Source: Verrucomicrobiota bacterium | Lineage (GTDB): Bacteria; Verrucomicrobiota; Verrucomicrobiia; Opitutales; Opitutaceae | Reading direction: 5' to 3' | DNA length: 48,112 nt | Assembly (NCBI GenBank): GCA_016871775.1 | Contig: VHCI01000011.1 | Location: 1 to 48,112, forward strand | Shown here: positions 8,711-17,217 of the stretch, piece after piece | How positions within the stretch are numbered: the first letter of the stretch is position 1 | Layout: the number at the start of each line of letters is the position of its first letter | Notes under the pieces: generated by a model | Seen by the model: only the letters and a program-made list of their open reading frames with translations | What the model was told of the DNA's origin: nothing | Database searches by the model: none | Position numbers and translations under genes: made by a program

Positions 8711-10101
8711 GGCGTGGTCCCTCCGCTCCAGCGGAATTTGAAGGTGAACTGGGCCGGGGTCTTGCCGCGGATCTGCTCGATCTTGACCGCCTGAACCTCC
8801 CGCGACTGGCGAAGCAGGTCCTGCGTGCGCAGGAGCGAGGCGTTGTCCCGGGCGGTGCCGGAGACCGTGACGTTGGTCTGCCCTTGGATCTCGAAGGACT
8901 TGGCCGTGACGGCCCCGGTCTCCGGGAAGCATTCGGTCACCTTGCGCAGGATCGAGAGGTTGCGGAACGAGGTGTCGTGCCAGGAACGGTACTCGCGGAT
9001 GCGGGCCTGGACGGTCTCGAGTTCCTTGACCGCGGGGGCCATCGCCTCCCAGCGCGAGCGGAGGGACCACAGCCGGTACTCCTGCCAGCCGAAGCCAAGG
9101 CCCGTCAGCAGGAGCAGAGCCGCCACCGCCGCGCCGGCCGTGGCGAGGCGCCGGGAACTGTACCGGGCGGCGAGCTGCGCCCAACGACTGGGACGGGGCG
9201 GCAGGAACTCAAGGCCCCCAGCCTCCCCCACGGCCCACGCCCGCGCCAACCTTTCGACCAGTTCCTCGCCCGGAACGCGGCCCGGTCCGGCCTTCACCAC
9301 CTCGACCCCGGCTTCGGCCGCCCATCCCTCCACTGCCGTCGCCAATGCCCCGGCCAAGGCCGGATCACCCTGCAACGCGAGCCGACGGAGGACCGGCCGC
9401 ACCGCCTCCGGCACCTGCTGTAACGTGATGCGCAGCTCGCGCAGCAGCGCCGCCGAGTGCAGCACCCGTTCGCCCGCCTCCGACTCGATCGTCGCCTCGA
9501 GGGCGCGCCAAGCCACCACCGCTCCCTGCAGGCCGACGAGCAGGACCGCACCGTCGCCCTCGAGCCAAAGCGTGAACTGGCCTTCCGTCGCGGCGCCGAG
9601 CGCCCCGGACACTGCGGGCAAAGCCAGGGTGAAGCCCGCCGAGCGTAGCCCCGCGGCCCGCAGCACGAGGTCCAGCTTGTCTAACTGCGCCCGCGCCACC
9701 GCGAGGAGAGTCACTCGCCTTTCACCGCCCGCCTCCCACACCGAGCGCACGATCTGCAGTTCCTCGGGCGCGCTCGGGAAGCCGCGCTCCGCGGCCAATT
9801 GCAGGAAGCCGTCGAGATCGTCCCCGACCAGACCCGGCGGAACCGCCAACGAGAGAGTCATCACCCACGCGGGCGGGAGCGCGACCACCCCGTGCCGCTC
9901 CTTAGCTCCCGCGGCCTCCAATTGGTTCCGGATTTCCCGCCCGACCAGTTCAGGCTCGGGATGCAGCAGGTCGAGCGTCAGCGGCGCGCTAAACGCGCGC
10001 ACCTCCAGCGGCGCGGATTTGCCGCGGCGGACCAGCGCGGCGCGCAGGTGGCCCGGCTCTAGGGCTAGGACCAGAAAGGAGGGGGGCGGGCGTTGGCTCA
10101 T
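8707..10101 (-). CDS. GspL-like protein (PilM-type actin fold plus PilN-type membrane part)
   Basis: 464 aa. The N-terminal roughly 300 residues have the actin-like pattern of PilM/GspL cytoplasmic domains (FLVLALEPGHLRAALVRRG, GVVALPPAWVMTLSLAVP, LLAVARAQLDKLDLVLRAAG). A single TM helix (AAVAALLLLTGLGFGW) follows, then a coiled coil and a PilN-like periplasmic domain (TNVTVSGTARDNASLL). GspL proteins tether the GspE ATPase to the inner-membrane platform. It overlaps gspK upstream and the GspM-like gene downstream by 4 bases each. Domain type is clear; calling it GspL rather than a PilM-PilN fusion follows from the T2SS context. Confidence 0.8.
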   Translation of the reverse strand: MSQRPPPSFLVLALEPGHLRAALVRRGKSAPLEVRAFSAPLTLDLLHPEPELVGREIRNQLEAAGAKERHGVVALPPAWVMTLSLAVPPGLVGDDLDGFLQLAAERGFPSAPEELQIVRSVWEAGGERRVTLLAVARAQLDKLDLVLRAAGLRSAGFTLALPAVSGALGAATEGQFTLWLEGDGAVLLVGLQGAVVAWRALEATIESEAGERVLHSAALLRELRITLQQVPEAVRPVLRRLALQGDPALAGALATAVEGWAAEAGVEVVKAGPGRVPGEELVERLARAWAVGEAGGLEFLPPRPSRWAQLAARYSSRRLATAGAAVAALLLLTGLGFGWQEYRLWSLRSRWEAMAPAVKELETVQARIREYRSWHDTSFRNLSILRKVTECFPETGAVTAKSFEIQGQTNVTVSGTARDNASLLRTQDLLRQSREVQAVKIEQIRGKTPAQFTFKFRWSGGTTP

Positions 10102-11435
10102 AGGCGATTGCGGGTCTCCCGCAGCAATTGGCGGGCGCTCGGGCCGAGGGCCCAGCCGCTGGCCGCGAAGTCTTGATGGTAAACGATCCGCGGGGTCGAA
10201 CGGCTCGCGTCAAAGACGGTGCGCGTCCGGGCATAGCCCCGGCCCCCGCGGGCCGCGGCGACCACGTCCGCCGTGAACTGATAGGAACGATCCGTAATGT
10301 ACGGCCCAGCGCGGGTGATCGCGCCGCGGCTCAGAACTTGCGTGAGCCAAGCGAAGGAGCCGCGCATCGCGTCGGGATTCGCCCGCCGATAGGCCACCAG
10401 CGCCGCGGCGTTCTCGGGCCCAATGCCCGGGATGCAGCCCAACACCACCTCGCACGCGGTGTTCACGTTGATCCGGCCGGTCACGGTCGAGCCCGAGCTG
10501 GTCGTCAACTCATCGCGGACCTGCGCCCATTCCTCCGCGGTGAACCGTCCCTCCACCATCAGTTCCGCGGGGCTGCGCAATTCCTGGCCGCCCAGCGCGC
10601 GCGCGATCTCCTGGGCGCGGCCGCCGCCCAGCCGGCCGAGCAGCTCCCGGAAGGCCGGGGACTGCCGGGCCTGCGTCGTGGCGACGTTCAGCCGCCGGGA
10701 GCCATCGGGCCGGGTGTTCGGCTCGCGGCTGTAAACCGTCACATACTCAAGGATCCCCGGCTGGATCAGCCCGTCCCCGTTATCGCGCGGCGCCGACTGG
10801 TCGCCATCGTTCTCGTTCTCATCGAGGATGCCGTTCCGGTTCACATCCTCACCCAGCAGGACGTCAAGCGTCGCGCCGTAAACCAGCCGCAGCTCGTCCA
10901 CGGTCTCGAACGGCGCGCCCTTGTTCAGCCGCGGGGGATCGAGCAACCCGTAGGTGCTGTCGCCGCCGCCGCTTTGGCTGCGGGCACGCCACGCCACGAT
11001 CGCGTCGACCAGCTCGGGCGTGATGCCTGGGAGCAGCTCCAACATCGAGCGCGGCGCAGAGTTGAGATTGACCTTGGAGGACTCGTCGACCAACCGGAAG
11101 ACCGGCTGGTCGCCCGGACGCTGGTCCGGATCACGCCCCAGAAACCAGAAGGCCGCCCCCCCCACCGCGAGGGCCTCGGCTCGGTAATCCTCCGGATGCG
11201 GCACCACGCCGTTCAAGCCGAACTGGCCCAGCACGAAGGCCGCGTACCGTGTCCCCGCAAGCGCCGCCTGCCGGGCCTCGGTTTCCATCACCTGGTTGTC
11301 CGCCGCCCGCAGTTCCGCGGACATCTGGTCCGCCGAGTAAACGGCCAAGGCCACTAGGCCCAGGCAGACCCAGAGAACAATGATCATCACGGAGCCGCGG
11401 CGTCGCGCGGTCCCAGAGCGGGAATCGCGGCTCAC
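10098..11435 (-). CDS. gspK: T2SS minor pseudopilin GspK
   Basis: 445 aa. The basic leader (SRDSRSGTARRRGS) precedes a hydrophobic helix (VMIIVLWVCLGLVALAVYSA), as in GspK, which lacks the usual FTLxE site. The body has two helix-hairpin-helix-like segments, SKVNLNSAPRSMLELLPGIT and INVNTACEVVLGCIPGIG. An acidic calcium-type loop, DVNRNGILDENENDGD, lies between them. GspK caps the pseudopilus tip together with GspI and GspJ. It sits directly after gspJ with a 4-base overlap, the expected tip-complex order, although it is longer than many GspK proteins. Confidence 0.9.
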   Translation of the reverse strand: MSRDSRSGTARRRGSVMIIVLWVCLGLVALAVYSADQMSAELRAADNQVMETEARQAALAGTRYAAFVLGQFGLNGVVPHPEDYRAEALAVGGAAFWFLGRDPDQRPGDQPVFRLVDESSKVNLNSAPRSMLELLPGITPELVDAIVAWRARSQSGGGDSTYGLLDPPRLNKGAPFETVDELRLVYGATLDVLLGEDVNRNGILDENENDGDQSAPRDNGDGLIQPGILEYVTVYSREPNTRPDGSRRLNVATTQARQSPAFRELLGRLGGGRAQEIARALGGQELRSPAELMVEGRFTAEEWAQVRDELTTSSGSTVTGRINVNTACEVVLGCIPGIGPENAAALVAYRRANPDAMRGSFAWLTQVLSRGAITRAGPYITDRSYQFTADVVAAARGGRGYARTRTVFDASRSTPRIVYHQDFAASGWALGPSARQLLRETRNRL

Positions 11436-12142
11436 GGCAGCGCGCCCTCCTCCTCCGCCGCCACCGTCGCGGTCGTCTTGACCAGCAGCGGCACCACGAC
11501 CTCGTACGTGCCTGCGGGACCGCCCGCCGGATCACCGGCCAAGACGAGGCTAAAACGCAGCGCCCCGGGCAGGGTATCGGTCGCGGTCGAATCCCAAGCG
11601 TCGGTCCAGCCTAGGCCATCAAAATAGCTCAGCCCCGCGGACTCGACCCCGGACAGCACCAGTTCCTCCTCCGGAAATACCTCCTGGACCGGCAGCAGGT
11701 TACGGGTGACGGCCCGAATCAGGTCACGCCCGCTCCCGCCGGCGGCGGAGGGCACGAGGAAATACGCCACGCGCTGCTGATCCGCGAAGGGCGTCCACCC
11801 GTCGATGCGCCCGGTGTTGGTGCTCAGGTTGGGGGTCACCCGCTCCCCAATCGCATCCGTCATCGAACCGGAGAACGGGCTCGTCTGCAGGCCCTGTGCA
11901 AGGGAGGTCTCGCCACCCGGGAGCATCAAGCCGGCCAAATCGCGGCGCAGGATGCCCACCGCCCGCTGGACCCGCCGGTCCTCCTCGATCCGGAGGTGGG
12001 TGGTCTGGTGCAGCCGCAAGGCCCCGAAATAACTCGTCTGGATCACGATCAGCACGATCGACCCGACGACGATGCCGATCAGCAACTCGAGCAGCGTGAA
12101 CCCCCTTGGAGCGCCGCCCTGGATTGGACGCCCGCGCCGCAT
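11432..12142 (-). CDS. gspJ: T2SS minor pseudopilin GspJ
   Basis: 236 aa from the ATG at 12142 (its A is shared with the gspI stop, TGATG). The longer open frame upstream is inside gspI. The prepilin cleavage/methylation site is GFTLLELLIGIVVGSIVLIV after a basic leader (MRRGRPIQGGAPR), with E at +5. The body fits GspJ: ERRVQRAVGILRRDLAGLMLPG. GspJ forms the pseudopilus tip with GspI and GspK. Cleavage needs a prepilin peptidase, which is not in this window. Confidence 0.88.
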   Translation of the reverse strand: MRRGRPIQGGAPRGFTLLELLIGIVVGSIVLIVIQTSYFGALRLHQTTHLRIEEDRRVQRAVGILRRDLAGLMLPGGETSLAQGLQTSPFSGSMTDAIGERVTPNLSTNTGRIDGWTPFADQQRVAYFLVPSAAGGSGRDLIRAVTRNLLPVQEVFPEEELVLSGVESAGLSYFDGLGWTDAWDSTATDTLPGALRFSLVLAGDPAGGPAGTYEVVVPLLVKTTATVAAEEEGALP

Positions 12143-12555
12143 CAGCCCTCCCCTCCGGTGGCGTTCTCCGCGGTGCCCGCCGCCGGCAGGAGCGTGGCTA
12201 AAGCGATTTCCTGCGCCGAACCGCGCACCGAAAAGGACACCGTGACCGTCGCCTGCTGCAGAGCATCCTCGGGCCAATTCTCCAACCGCACAGACCAAGG
12301 GTACTCAAACGGCCCCTCCCTCGCCACGCCACTGGAGGCGCCGGTCGCGAGCTGGCCCTCGGCTAGCAATTCGCCCAGCACCCGCTCTCCCACCCGCACG
12401 GCGGCCGCCTTGCGCTGACCGAGTTCACCCGCGCGGCTCGCCACGGCCATCGCCTCCATCGCCACCGGCACCACCAGGGCGATGAGCATCAGGGAGGCCA
12501 GCACCTCCACCAAAGTGAAGGCCCGCCGCACGGAACGCGGTTCAGGGACGCGCAT
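12142..12555 (-). CDS. gspI: T2SS minor pseudopilin GspI
   Basis: 137 aa from the ATG at 12555, which lies 14 bases inside gspH; residues further upstream are unlike a pseudopilin. The leader MRVPEPRSVRR is followed by the type IV pilin motif AFTLVEVLASLMLIALVVPV. The segment AASRAGELGQRK-like to VGERVLGELLAEGQL then matches the GspI helix. It is the core of the tip complex with GspJ and GspK. The position between gspH and gspJ is canonical. Confidence 0.87.
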   Translation of the reverse strand: MRVPEPRSVRRAFTLVEVLASLMLIALVVPVAMEAMAVASRAGELGQRKAAAVRVGERVLGELLAEGQLATGASSGVAREGPFEYPWSVRLENWPEDALQQATVTVSFSVRGSAQEIALATLLPAAGTAENATGGEG

Positions 12556-13114
12556 CGGGAATCCGGATCGCATAACCAAGCCGGTTGGCCGTGAGCGCAA
12601 TTTCCAGCGCGCTCCCCTCGTTCTGGCGAAGCACCACCCGGGGCGGGGCCGCGGGATCGGGAAAACCATCGGGGTTGAAGCGGATCGCCGGCCGGTCTCC
12701 GGCGAGACCGAGCCGCTCGTCGTCCTGCTCGGAAACCAGCTCAGGCCCGGTTACGGCCACCTCGACTCGCAGGCTCGGTTCGAGGGTGAACTCGAGTCGG
12801 CGCACCTCCCCGAGGCCACCAAAACCCGGCGCCGGCTCCACGCCATAGGCCAAGCGGACCGGATCAAACCAGACCACCACCGGCACCGCCTCGGTCGCCG
12901 CCTGGCTACGCGCGTAATGCAGAAGGGAGAGGACCCGTTGCGCCTCGCCGCTAAGCGCCCGCCCCCTGAAGAAAGCGGACATCCGCGGCGTCACCAGCGA
13001 CGCCACGGTCAGCAGCAGCACCATCACCGCGATCAGCTCCACCAGCGTGAAGCCACGCCGCCCCGCGGGAGGCCGCGGGACGCGCAGAAGGCGATCGTGA
13101 TGGAGGGCGCTCAT
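12542..13114 (-). CDS. gspH: T2SS minor pseudopilin GspH
   Basis: 190 aa. The leader ends in PPAGRR, then the prepilin site GFTLVELIAVMVLLLTVASL. The helix continues with ALSGEAQRVLSLLHYARSQAATEAVPVVVW, split here as typical GspH text: an early helix, then beta strands ending in IRFNPDGFPD and VVLRQNEGSALEIAL. GspH links the major pseudopilin shaft to the tip complex. It starts 16 bases after gspG and overlaps gspI by 14 bases. Confidence 0.88.
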   Translation of the reverse strand: MSALHHDRLLRVPRPPAGRRGFTLVELIAVMVLLLTVASLVTPRMSAFFRGRALSGEAQRVLSLLHYARSQAATEAVPVVVWFDPVRLAYGVEPAPGFGGLGEVRRLEFTLEPSLRVEVAVTGPELVSEQDDERLGLAGDRPAIRFNPDGFPDPAAPPRVVLRQNEGSALEIALTANRLGYAIRIPDARP

Positions 13115-13130
13115 CGCGCGGGCAGGCGGA

Positions 13131-13592
13131 TCAATTCGCGGCCACTCGGCCGTTCACGAGGTCATCGGCAGTGTTCGCCTGGCCATCGGGACCGATGGAA
13201 CGCAGGTCGTACCCGGAAGGGTTCACCCGGCCCGGGAACTCGTACAGGTAAGGGCGACCCCAGGGATCGGCCGGGATCTGGCTCTTCAGATAAGGCCCGC
13301 GCCAGTTGGTCACGTCCGCCGGCGCCACCACCAGCTGGTTAAGGCCGTCTTGACCCCGGGGATAGCTGCCGGTGTCCACCTCGAAGGCGTCCAGCGCCGT
13401 GCCGAAGGTCGAGATCTGGGTCTGCGCCGCCGTGACCCGCGCCTGCTCGGTGCGGCCCGTAAATTTCGGGAGCACCAGCGAGGCTAGGATGCCAAGGATC
13501 ACGAGAACCAGCAGCAGTTCGACGAGCGTAAAGGCGCCGCGGCGGGCGCCCCGGAGGGCACGGGGGGGACGGGAGGTCATGGGTGAGGTCAT
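13131..13592 (-). CDS. gspG: T2SS major pseudopilin GspG
   Basis: 153 aa from the ATG at 13592, whose ATGA overlaps the expected gspF stop. The prepilin site is GAFTLVELLLVLVILGILAS. It is followed by the GspG signature TAAQTQISTFGTALDAFEVD, TGSYPRGQDGLNQLV, the PYLKSQIPADPWGRPYLYEF strand and the acidic C-terminal region SIGPDGQANTADD, which binds calcium in GspG. It polymerises into the pseudopilus. Because of a base insertion in gspF, gspG appears in-frame fused behind gspF in a raw translation. The start is chosen from the family and the ATGA junction. Confidence 0.93.
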   Translation of the reverse strand: MTSPMTSRPPRALRGARRGAFTLVELLLVLVILGILASLVLPKFTGRTEQARVTAAQTQISTFGTALDAFEVDTGSYPRGQDGLNQLVVAPADVTNWRGPYLKSQIPADPWGRPYLYEFPGRVNPSGYDLRSIGPDGQANTADDLVNGRVAAN

Positions 13593-14834
13593 TTGATGTG
13601 GTCCTGCAGGGAGAAGATTGGGATCACCATCCCGATGAAGATGGTGCCGATCAGCGCCGCGATGACGAAGAGCATCACCGGCTCCGCCAGGGCCACGACC
13701 GCCTTGAGCTGGGCGGTCGAGGTCGCCCTCGGTCGTGTTCGCGATGCGCAGCAACTCGGCGTCCAGCTTGCCGCTCTCCTCGGCCACGGAGATCATCTCC
13801 ACCACCGCCCCGGGGAAGAGGGCGCGGTTCTGGGCGAGGCTCTTGCCCAGCGCCTTGCCCTCCTTGACCCGGTCGATCGACTCCGCCACCGCATCGACCA
13901 AAATCTGGTTGCCGATCGAGCGCCGCGCGACGTTGAGCGCGCTGATCAGGGGCACTCCCGCGCCCAGCAGGGTGCCCAGCATCCGGCAGAACCGGGCCAT
14001 CGCGAATTGGGCCAGCAATGGGCCCAGCGCGGGCACGCGCAGAATCCAGCCTTCCCACGCCCGGCGGCCGCGTGGGGAGCGAAACCAGTGCCGCGCCGAG
14101 ATGGCCGCCACCGCCAGCCCGGCGGCCAGCAACAGCCCGTAGCCGCGCACAACATCGCTCACCCCCACGATCATCCGGGTGATTAAGGGCAGCTCCGCAT
14201 TGAATCCTTGGAAAACTAGCTGGAACCGCGGAATGAAGAAGACCAGCAGGAAGATCAGCACACCTAGGGCCAGCACCAGTAGGATCGCCGGATACATCAG
14301 CGCCGTCGCCACCTTGCCTTTGAGCTCCTTTTCCCGGGCCTGGAAGTCCGCGATCTGGGCGAGCACCACATCGAGGAAACCACCGGCCTCCCCCGCCTCG
14401 ACCATCGCGACATACACCCGCGGAAAGGTCTCGGGCGAACGCGCCATCGCGTCCGACAGCGGCATCCCGTCGATCACGAGGTCGTGCAACTCCTTCCACT
14501 TCACCTTGGCCGCCGGCTCCGCCGCCTCGCGGTGGATGATCACTAGGGCGCGGCTGAATGGCACCCCCGCCGCCAGCAGGCTCGAAAGCAGCCGCGTGAA
14601 GTTCTCCAAGGTTCGCGCGGAGATCTTGTTCCCGCCGCCGAAGGCGAGGCGCAACCCCGGACCCGCCCCCGCATCGGCGCCGCCGCCCACCGCACCAGTG
14701 GCCTCGCCCAAACGGACCGGACGCAGCGCCCGACCTTCCACCAACCGCAACGCCTCCTGCCGGTTCGGGGCCTCGATCAGCCCTTCGACCGCCACCCCAT
14801 CCGACTGCAGGGCCTTGTAGGCGAACTGGGGCAT
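13589..14834 (-). pseudogene. gspF: T2SS platform protein GspF, frameshifted 40 codons before its end
   Basis: Polytopic inner-membrane platform protein that contacts the GspE ATPase. The start MPQFAYKALQSDG and the two T2SSF repeats (LENFTRLLSSLLAAGVPFSRAL and FCRMLGTLLGAGVPLISAL, each followed by TM helices) are intact. After IANTTEGDLDR the frame is lost at the GGG run 13711-13713. With one base fewer it continues QLKAVVALAEPVMLFVIAAL and IGTIFIGMVIPIFSLQDHIK, then stops at 13589. That is the normal GspF C-terminus and would overlap gspG by ATGA, giving about 414 aa. Everything else is intact, so this is either a very recent mutation or an assembly/sequencing error. Without correction the last TM helix is lost. 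Confidence 0.88.
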
Positions 14835-14841
14835 CTTCGGA

Positions 14842-16554
14842 TCAGGGGGCCGCCGGCGAATTCACCGCGCGAGGGTCCTCCTCATGGACCGTCGTCACAC
14901 TCAGGATTTCCTCGATCGTGGTCTGGCCCTCGCGCACCAGCCGGCGACCATCTTCCGCGAGGGTAGTCATACCCGCCCGACGCGCCGCCTCGCGGATCAC
15001 ATCCGTGGAGGCGTTCTGGAGGATCAGCTGGCGGATTTCATTGCTGGTGTCCATCCACTCGAAGATCGCCTGCCGGCCGTGGAATCCCGTTTGCCGGCAC
15101 TCGTGGCAACCCACCGCCCGGTAGATCGGGGTCTCGTTCGGGATGCCGATGTGGCCCCGGTACGCCCGCGCGGCCGGCGAGTCATCCACCGCCTTGCACT
15201 TCGGGCACAGCAACCGCACCAACCGCTGCGCCAGCACCGCCTCCAAGGACGAGGCCACTAAGTAGGGCTCCACGCCCATATCCACGAGCCGCGTCAACGC
15301 GCCCGGGGCATCGTTGGTGTGGAGGGTTGAGAAGACCAGGTGGCCCGTCAGCGAGGCCTGCACCGCGATCTGCGCCGTCTCCTGGTCGCGGATTTCTCCG
15401 ATCAGGATCACGTCGGGATCGTGGCGCAAAATCGACCGGAGCCCCCGCGCGAAGGTCAGCCCGGTCTTCTCCGAGACCTGAATCTGGTTCACGCCCCGCA
15501 GCTGGTACTCAATCGGATCCTCAATGGTGACGATCTTTCGCTCGGCGTCGTTGATCTCCTGGAGGGCGGTGTAGAGTGTGGAGGTCTTGCCGCTGCCGGT
15601 AGGGCCCGTGACCAGCACGATGCCGTGGGGCAGCTCCAACACCCGGCGCAGGCAACGGTACTCGCGCTCGTGCATCCCGAGGTCGCGGACACCGCGCAGG
15701 GCCGCATTCTGCCGCAGCAGGCGCATCACCACCGCCTCGCCGTGCAGCATCGGGATGATCGAGACGCGGATGTCGACCTCGGCGGCCTCGATCCGGACCT
15801 TGATGCGGCCGTCCTGCGGCAGGCGCTTCTCCGCAATGTTCAGATGGCTGAGGATCTTCACCCGCGCCACAATCGCCGGCTGGAACTTCTTAATCTGCGC
15901 CGGCACCGGCACCTCCTGTAGCACGCCGTCGATCCGGTAGCGGATCCGCAACTCCTCCTCGAAGGGCTCTAGGTGGATGTCGGAGGCCCGCAGCTCGATC
16001 GCGTCCTTGAGGACCTGGTTGACGAAACGGATGATCGAGGCGTCCTCCGCCGCCTCGTCGAGATTGTTCCCGGCGGCCGCGTTCTCGTCGACCACCTGCA
16101 GGCCTCCCTCCTCCTCAATTGAACCGATGGTGTCGGCCCCCACCCCTAGCCGTTTCTTCATCTCCCTCTGGATCGCCTCCGACGGGGCCAGTACCGGTCG
16201 CAGGCGCAGTCCCGTCAGGGCCCGGAGCCCGTCCAACCCCTGAGGGTCGAACAGGCGGCTGGTCGCCACCTCGATCTGATGGTCAATCCGCCGCAACGGC
16301 AGCAGTTCGTCGCGGAGCAACAGGCGCGCCGGGAACAGCGCCAGCACCTGCTTGTCCGGCTCCAATTCGTCGAGCCGGGTGAACGGCACCCCATACTCGC
16401 GGGCCACCCAGCGCAGGACCGCCTCCTCCCCCGTTTCCGGCGCCCCGGGCTGGCGCAGATAGGCACGGGCGTCCGCCTCGGTGAGTTGGCGGGCGGCCAC
16501 CATCCGGGCCAACGGCTCGGGCAGGGCGGCAGAGGGCGAGGAGACGGCAACCAC
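14842..16554 (-). CDS. gspE: T2SS assembly ATPase GspE
   Basis: Cytoplasmic hexameric ATPase that powers pseudopilus assembly, 570 aa, GTG start. The N-terminal T2SSE_N domain (about 1-140) docks to GspL. The ATPase domain has Walker A GPTGSGKT (317-324), the Asp box (IVTIEDPIEY, about 341-350), Walker B DVILIGEIRD (381-390) and the His box GHLVFSTLHTND (about 404-415). A CPKC...CHEC four-cysteine zinc site lies at about 450-485, as in GspE/PilB. It starts 6 bases after the exported leader protein and ends 7 bases before gspF. Confidence 0.95.
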   Translation of the reverse strand: MVAVSSPSAALPEPLARMVAARQLTEADARAYLRQPGAPETGEEAVLRWVAREYGVPFTRLDELEPDKQVLALFPARLLLRDELLPLRRIDHQIEVATSRLFDPQGLDGLRALTGLRLRPVLAPSEAIQREMKKRLGVGADTIGSIEEEGGLQVVDENAAAGNNLDEAAEDASIIRFVNQVLKDAIELRASDIHLEPFEEELRIRYRIDGVLQEVPVPAQIKKFQPAIVARVKILSHLNIAEKRLPQDGRIKVRIEAAEVDIRVSIIPMLHGEAVVMRLLRQNAALRGVRDLGMHEREYRCLRRVLELPHGIVLVTGPTGSGKTSTLYTALQEINDAERKIVTIEDPIEYQLRGVNQIQVSEKTGLTFARGLRSILRHDPDVILIGEIRDQETAQIAVQASLTGHLVFSTLHTNDAPGALTRLVDMGVEPYLVASSLEAVLAQRLVRLLCPKCKAVDDSPAARAYRGHIGIPNETPIYRAVGCHECRQTGFHGRQAIFEWMDTSNEIRQLILQNASTDVIREAARRAGMTTLAEDGRRLVREGQTTIEEILSVTTVHEEDPRAVNSPAAP

Positions 16555-16560
16555 GGCGAA

Positions 16561-17175
16561 TCAGGGCAGCAGCCCGGCCATCACCGCCATCGCTTCCTGA
16601 CGCATCGTGAGCACAGCGCGCAAGTCCTCCTGAGCGCGGGCGAGCTTTGCCTCGCTGTCCTTGCGCTGGTCGCGCAGGCGGTCCAACCGGGACTTGATCT
16701 CGGCATCGGGTAACTGGTCCCGCAGCGCATTCGCCAGCGCGGTCATCTCAGCGGAACCGCCGCCCAAGCGGGGGCCTCGCCGGCCACTCCCACCCTCCTC
16801 GCGGCCCACTCCGCCCGGGCCACCGCCGAGCCAAAGACCCGTCATTATTATCCCCAGACCGCCGGGGGCGCCGCGCCTCAGTTCCGCGACCTTACCGATG
16901 CGCTCGGCAATCAGCTTCCACTCCTCGTCGTCCTTGACTTCCATCCGTTCGCGCAAACCGGCCAGCATCCGGGCCTGCATCTCTTGCGGATTAAAGTCAC
17001 CCCGGTACCCGCCGCGTTCACCGCCACCTTCGCCGCCCCAGCGGCGGCGATTCTCGCCCCCACCCGGGGAATTCTGGGCGGAAACGACGGGGGCCAGCAA
17101 CAAGGCAACGACTAGCGGTAGCAGCGCCAGACGGATTAACGAGAAACCGGCTCGGAGATAGGTTTGGGTGCGCAT
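16561..17175 (-). CDS. Exported glycine/arginine-rich protein, first gene of T2SS operon
   Basis: 204 aa from the ATG at 17175. A basic leader and hydrophobic helix (LIRLALLPLVVALLLAPVVSA) with a plausible AxA-type cleavage site form a signal peptide. Next come a Gly/Arg-rich segment (GGGENRRRWGGEGGGERGG), a helical region (MLAGLRERMEVKDDEEWKLI) and a second glycine-rich linker. The C-terminus is a charged coiled coil (KSRLDRLRDQRKDSEAKLAR). I recognise no family. It ends 6 bases before gspE, so it is almost certainly co-transcribed. A secreted or periplasmic accessory role is only an inference. Confidence 0.75.
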   Translation of the reverse strand: MRTQTYLRAGFSLIRLALLPLVVALLLAPVVSAQNSPGGGENRRRWGGEGGGERGGYRGDFNPQEMQARMLAGLRERMEVKDDEEWKLIAERIGKVAELRRGAPGGLGIIMTGLWLGGGPGGVGREEGGSGRRGPRLGGGSAEMTALANALRDQLPDAEIKSRLDRLRDQRKDSEAKLARAQEDLRAVLTMRQEAMAVMAGLLP

Positions 17176-17217
17176 CCGGATCAAACTGACGCAGCCCAGC
17201 GGACAGGGTTGCAGCAC

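Noticed and set aside
13131-14834. A genuine GspF-GspG fusion protein
   Set aside because: The correct GspF end and an ATGA junction are present in the next frame; one-base error or mutation explains the fusion better.
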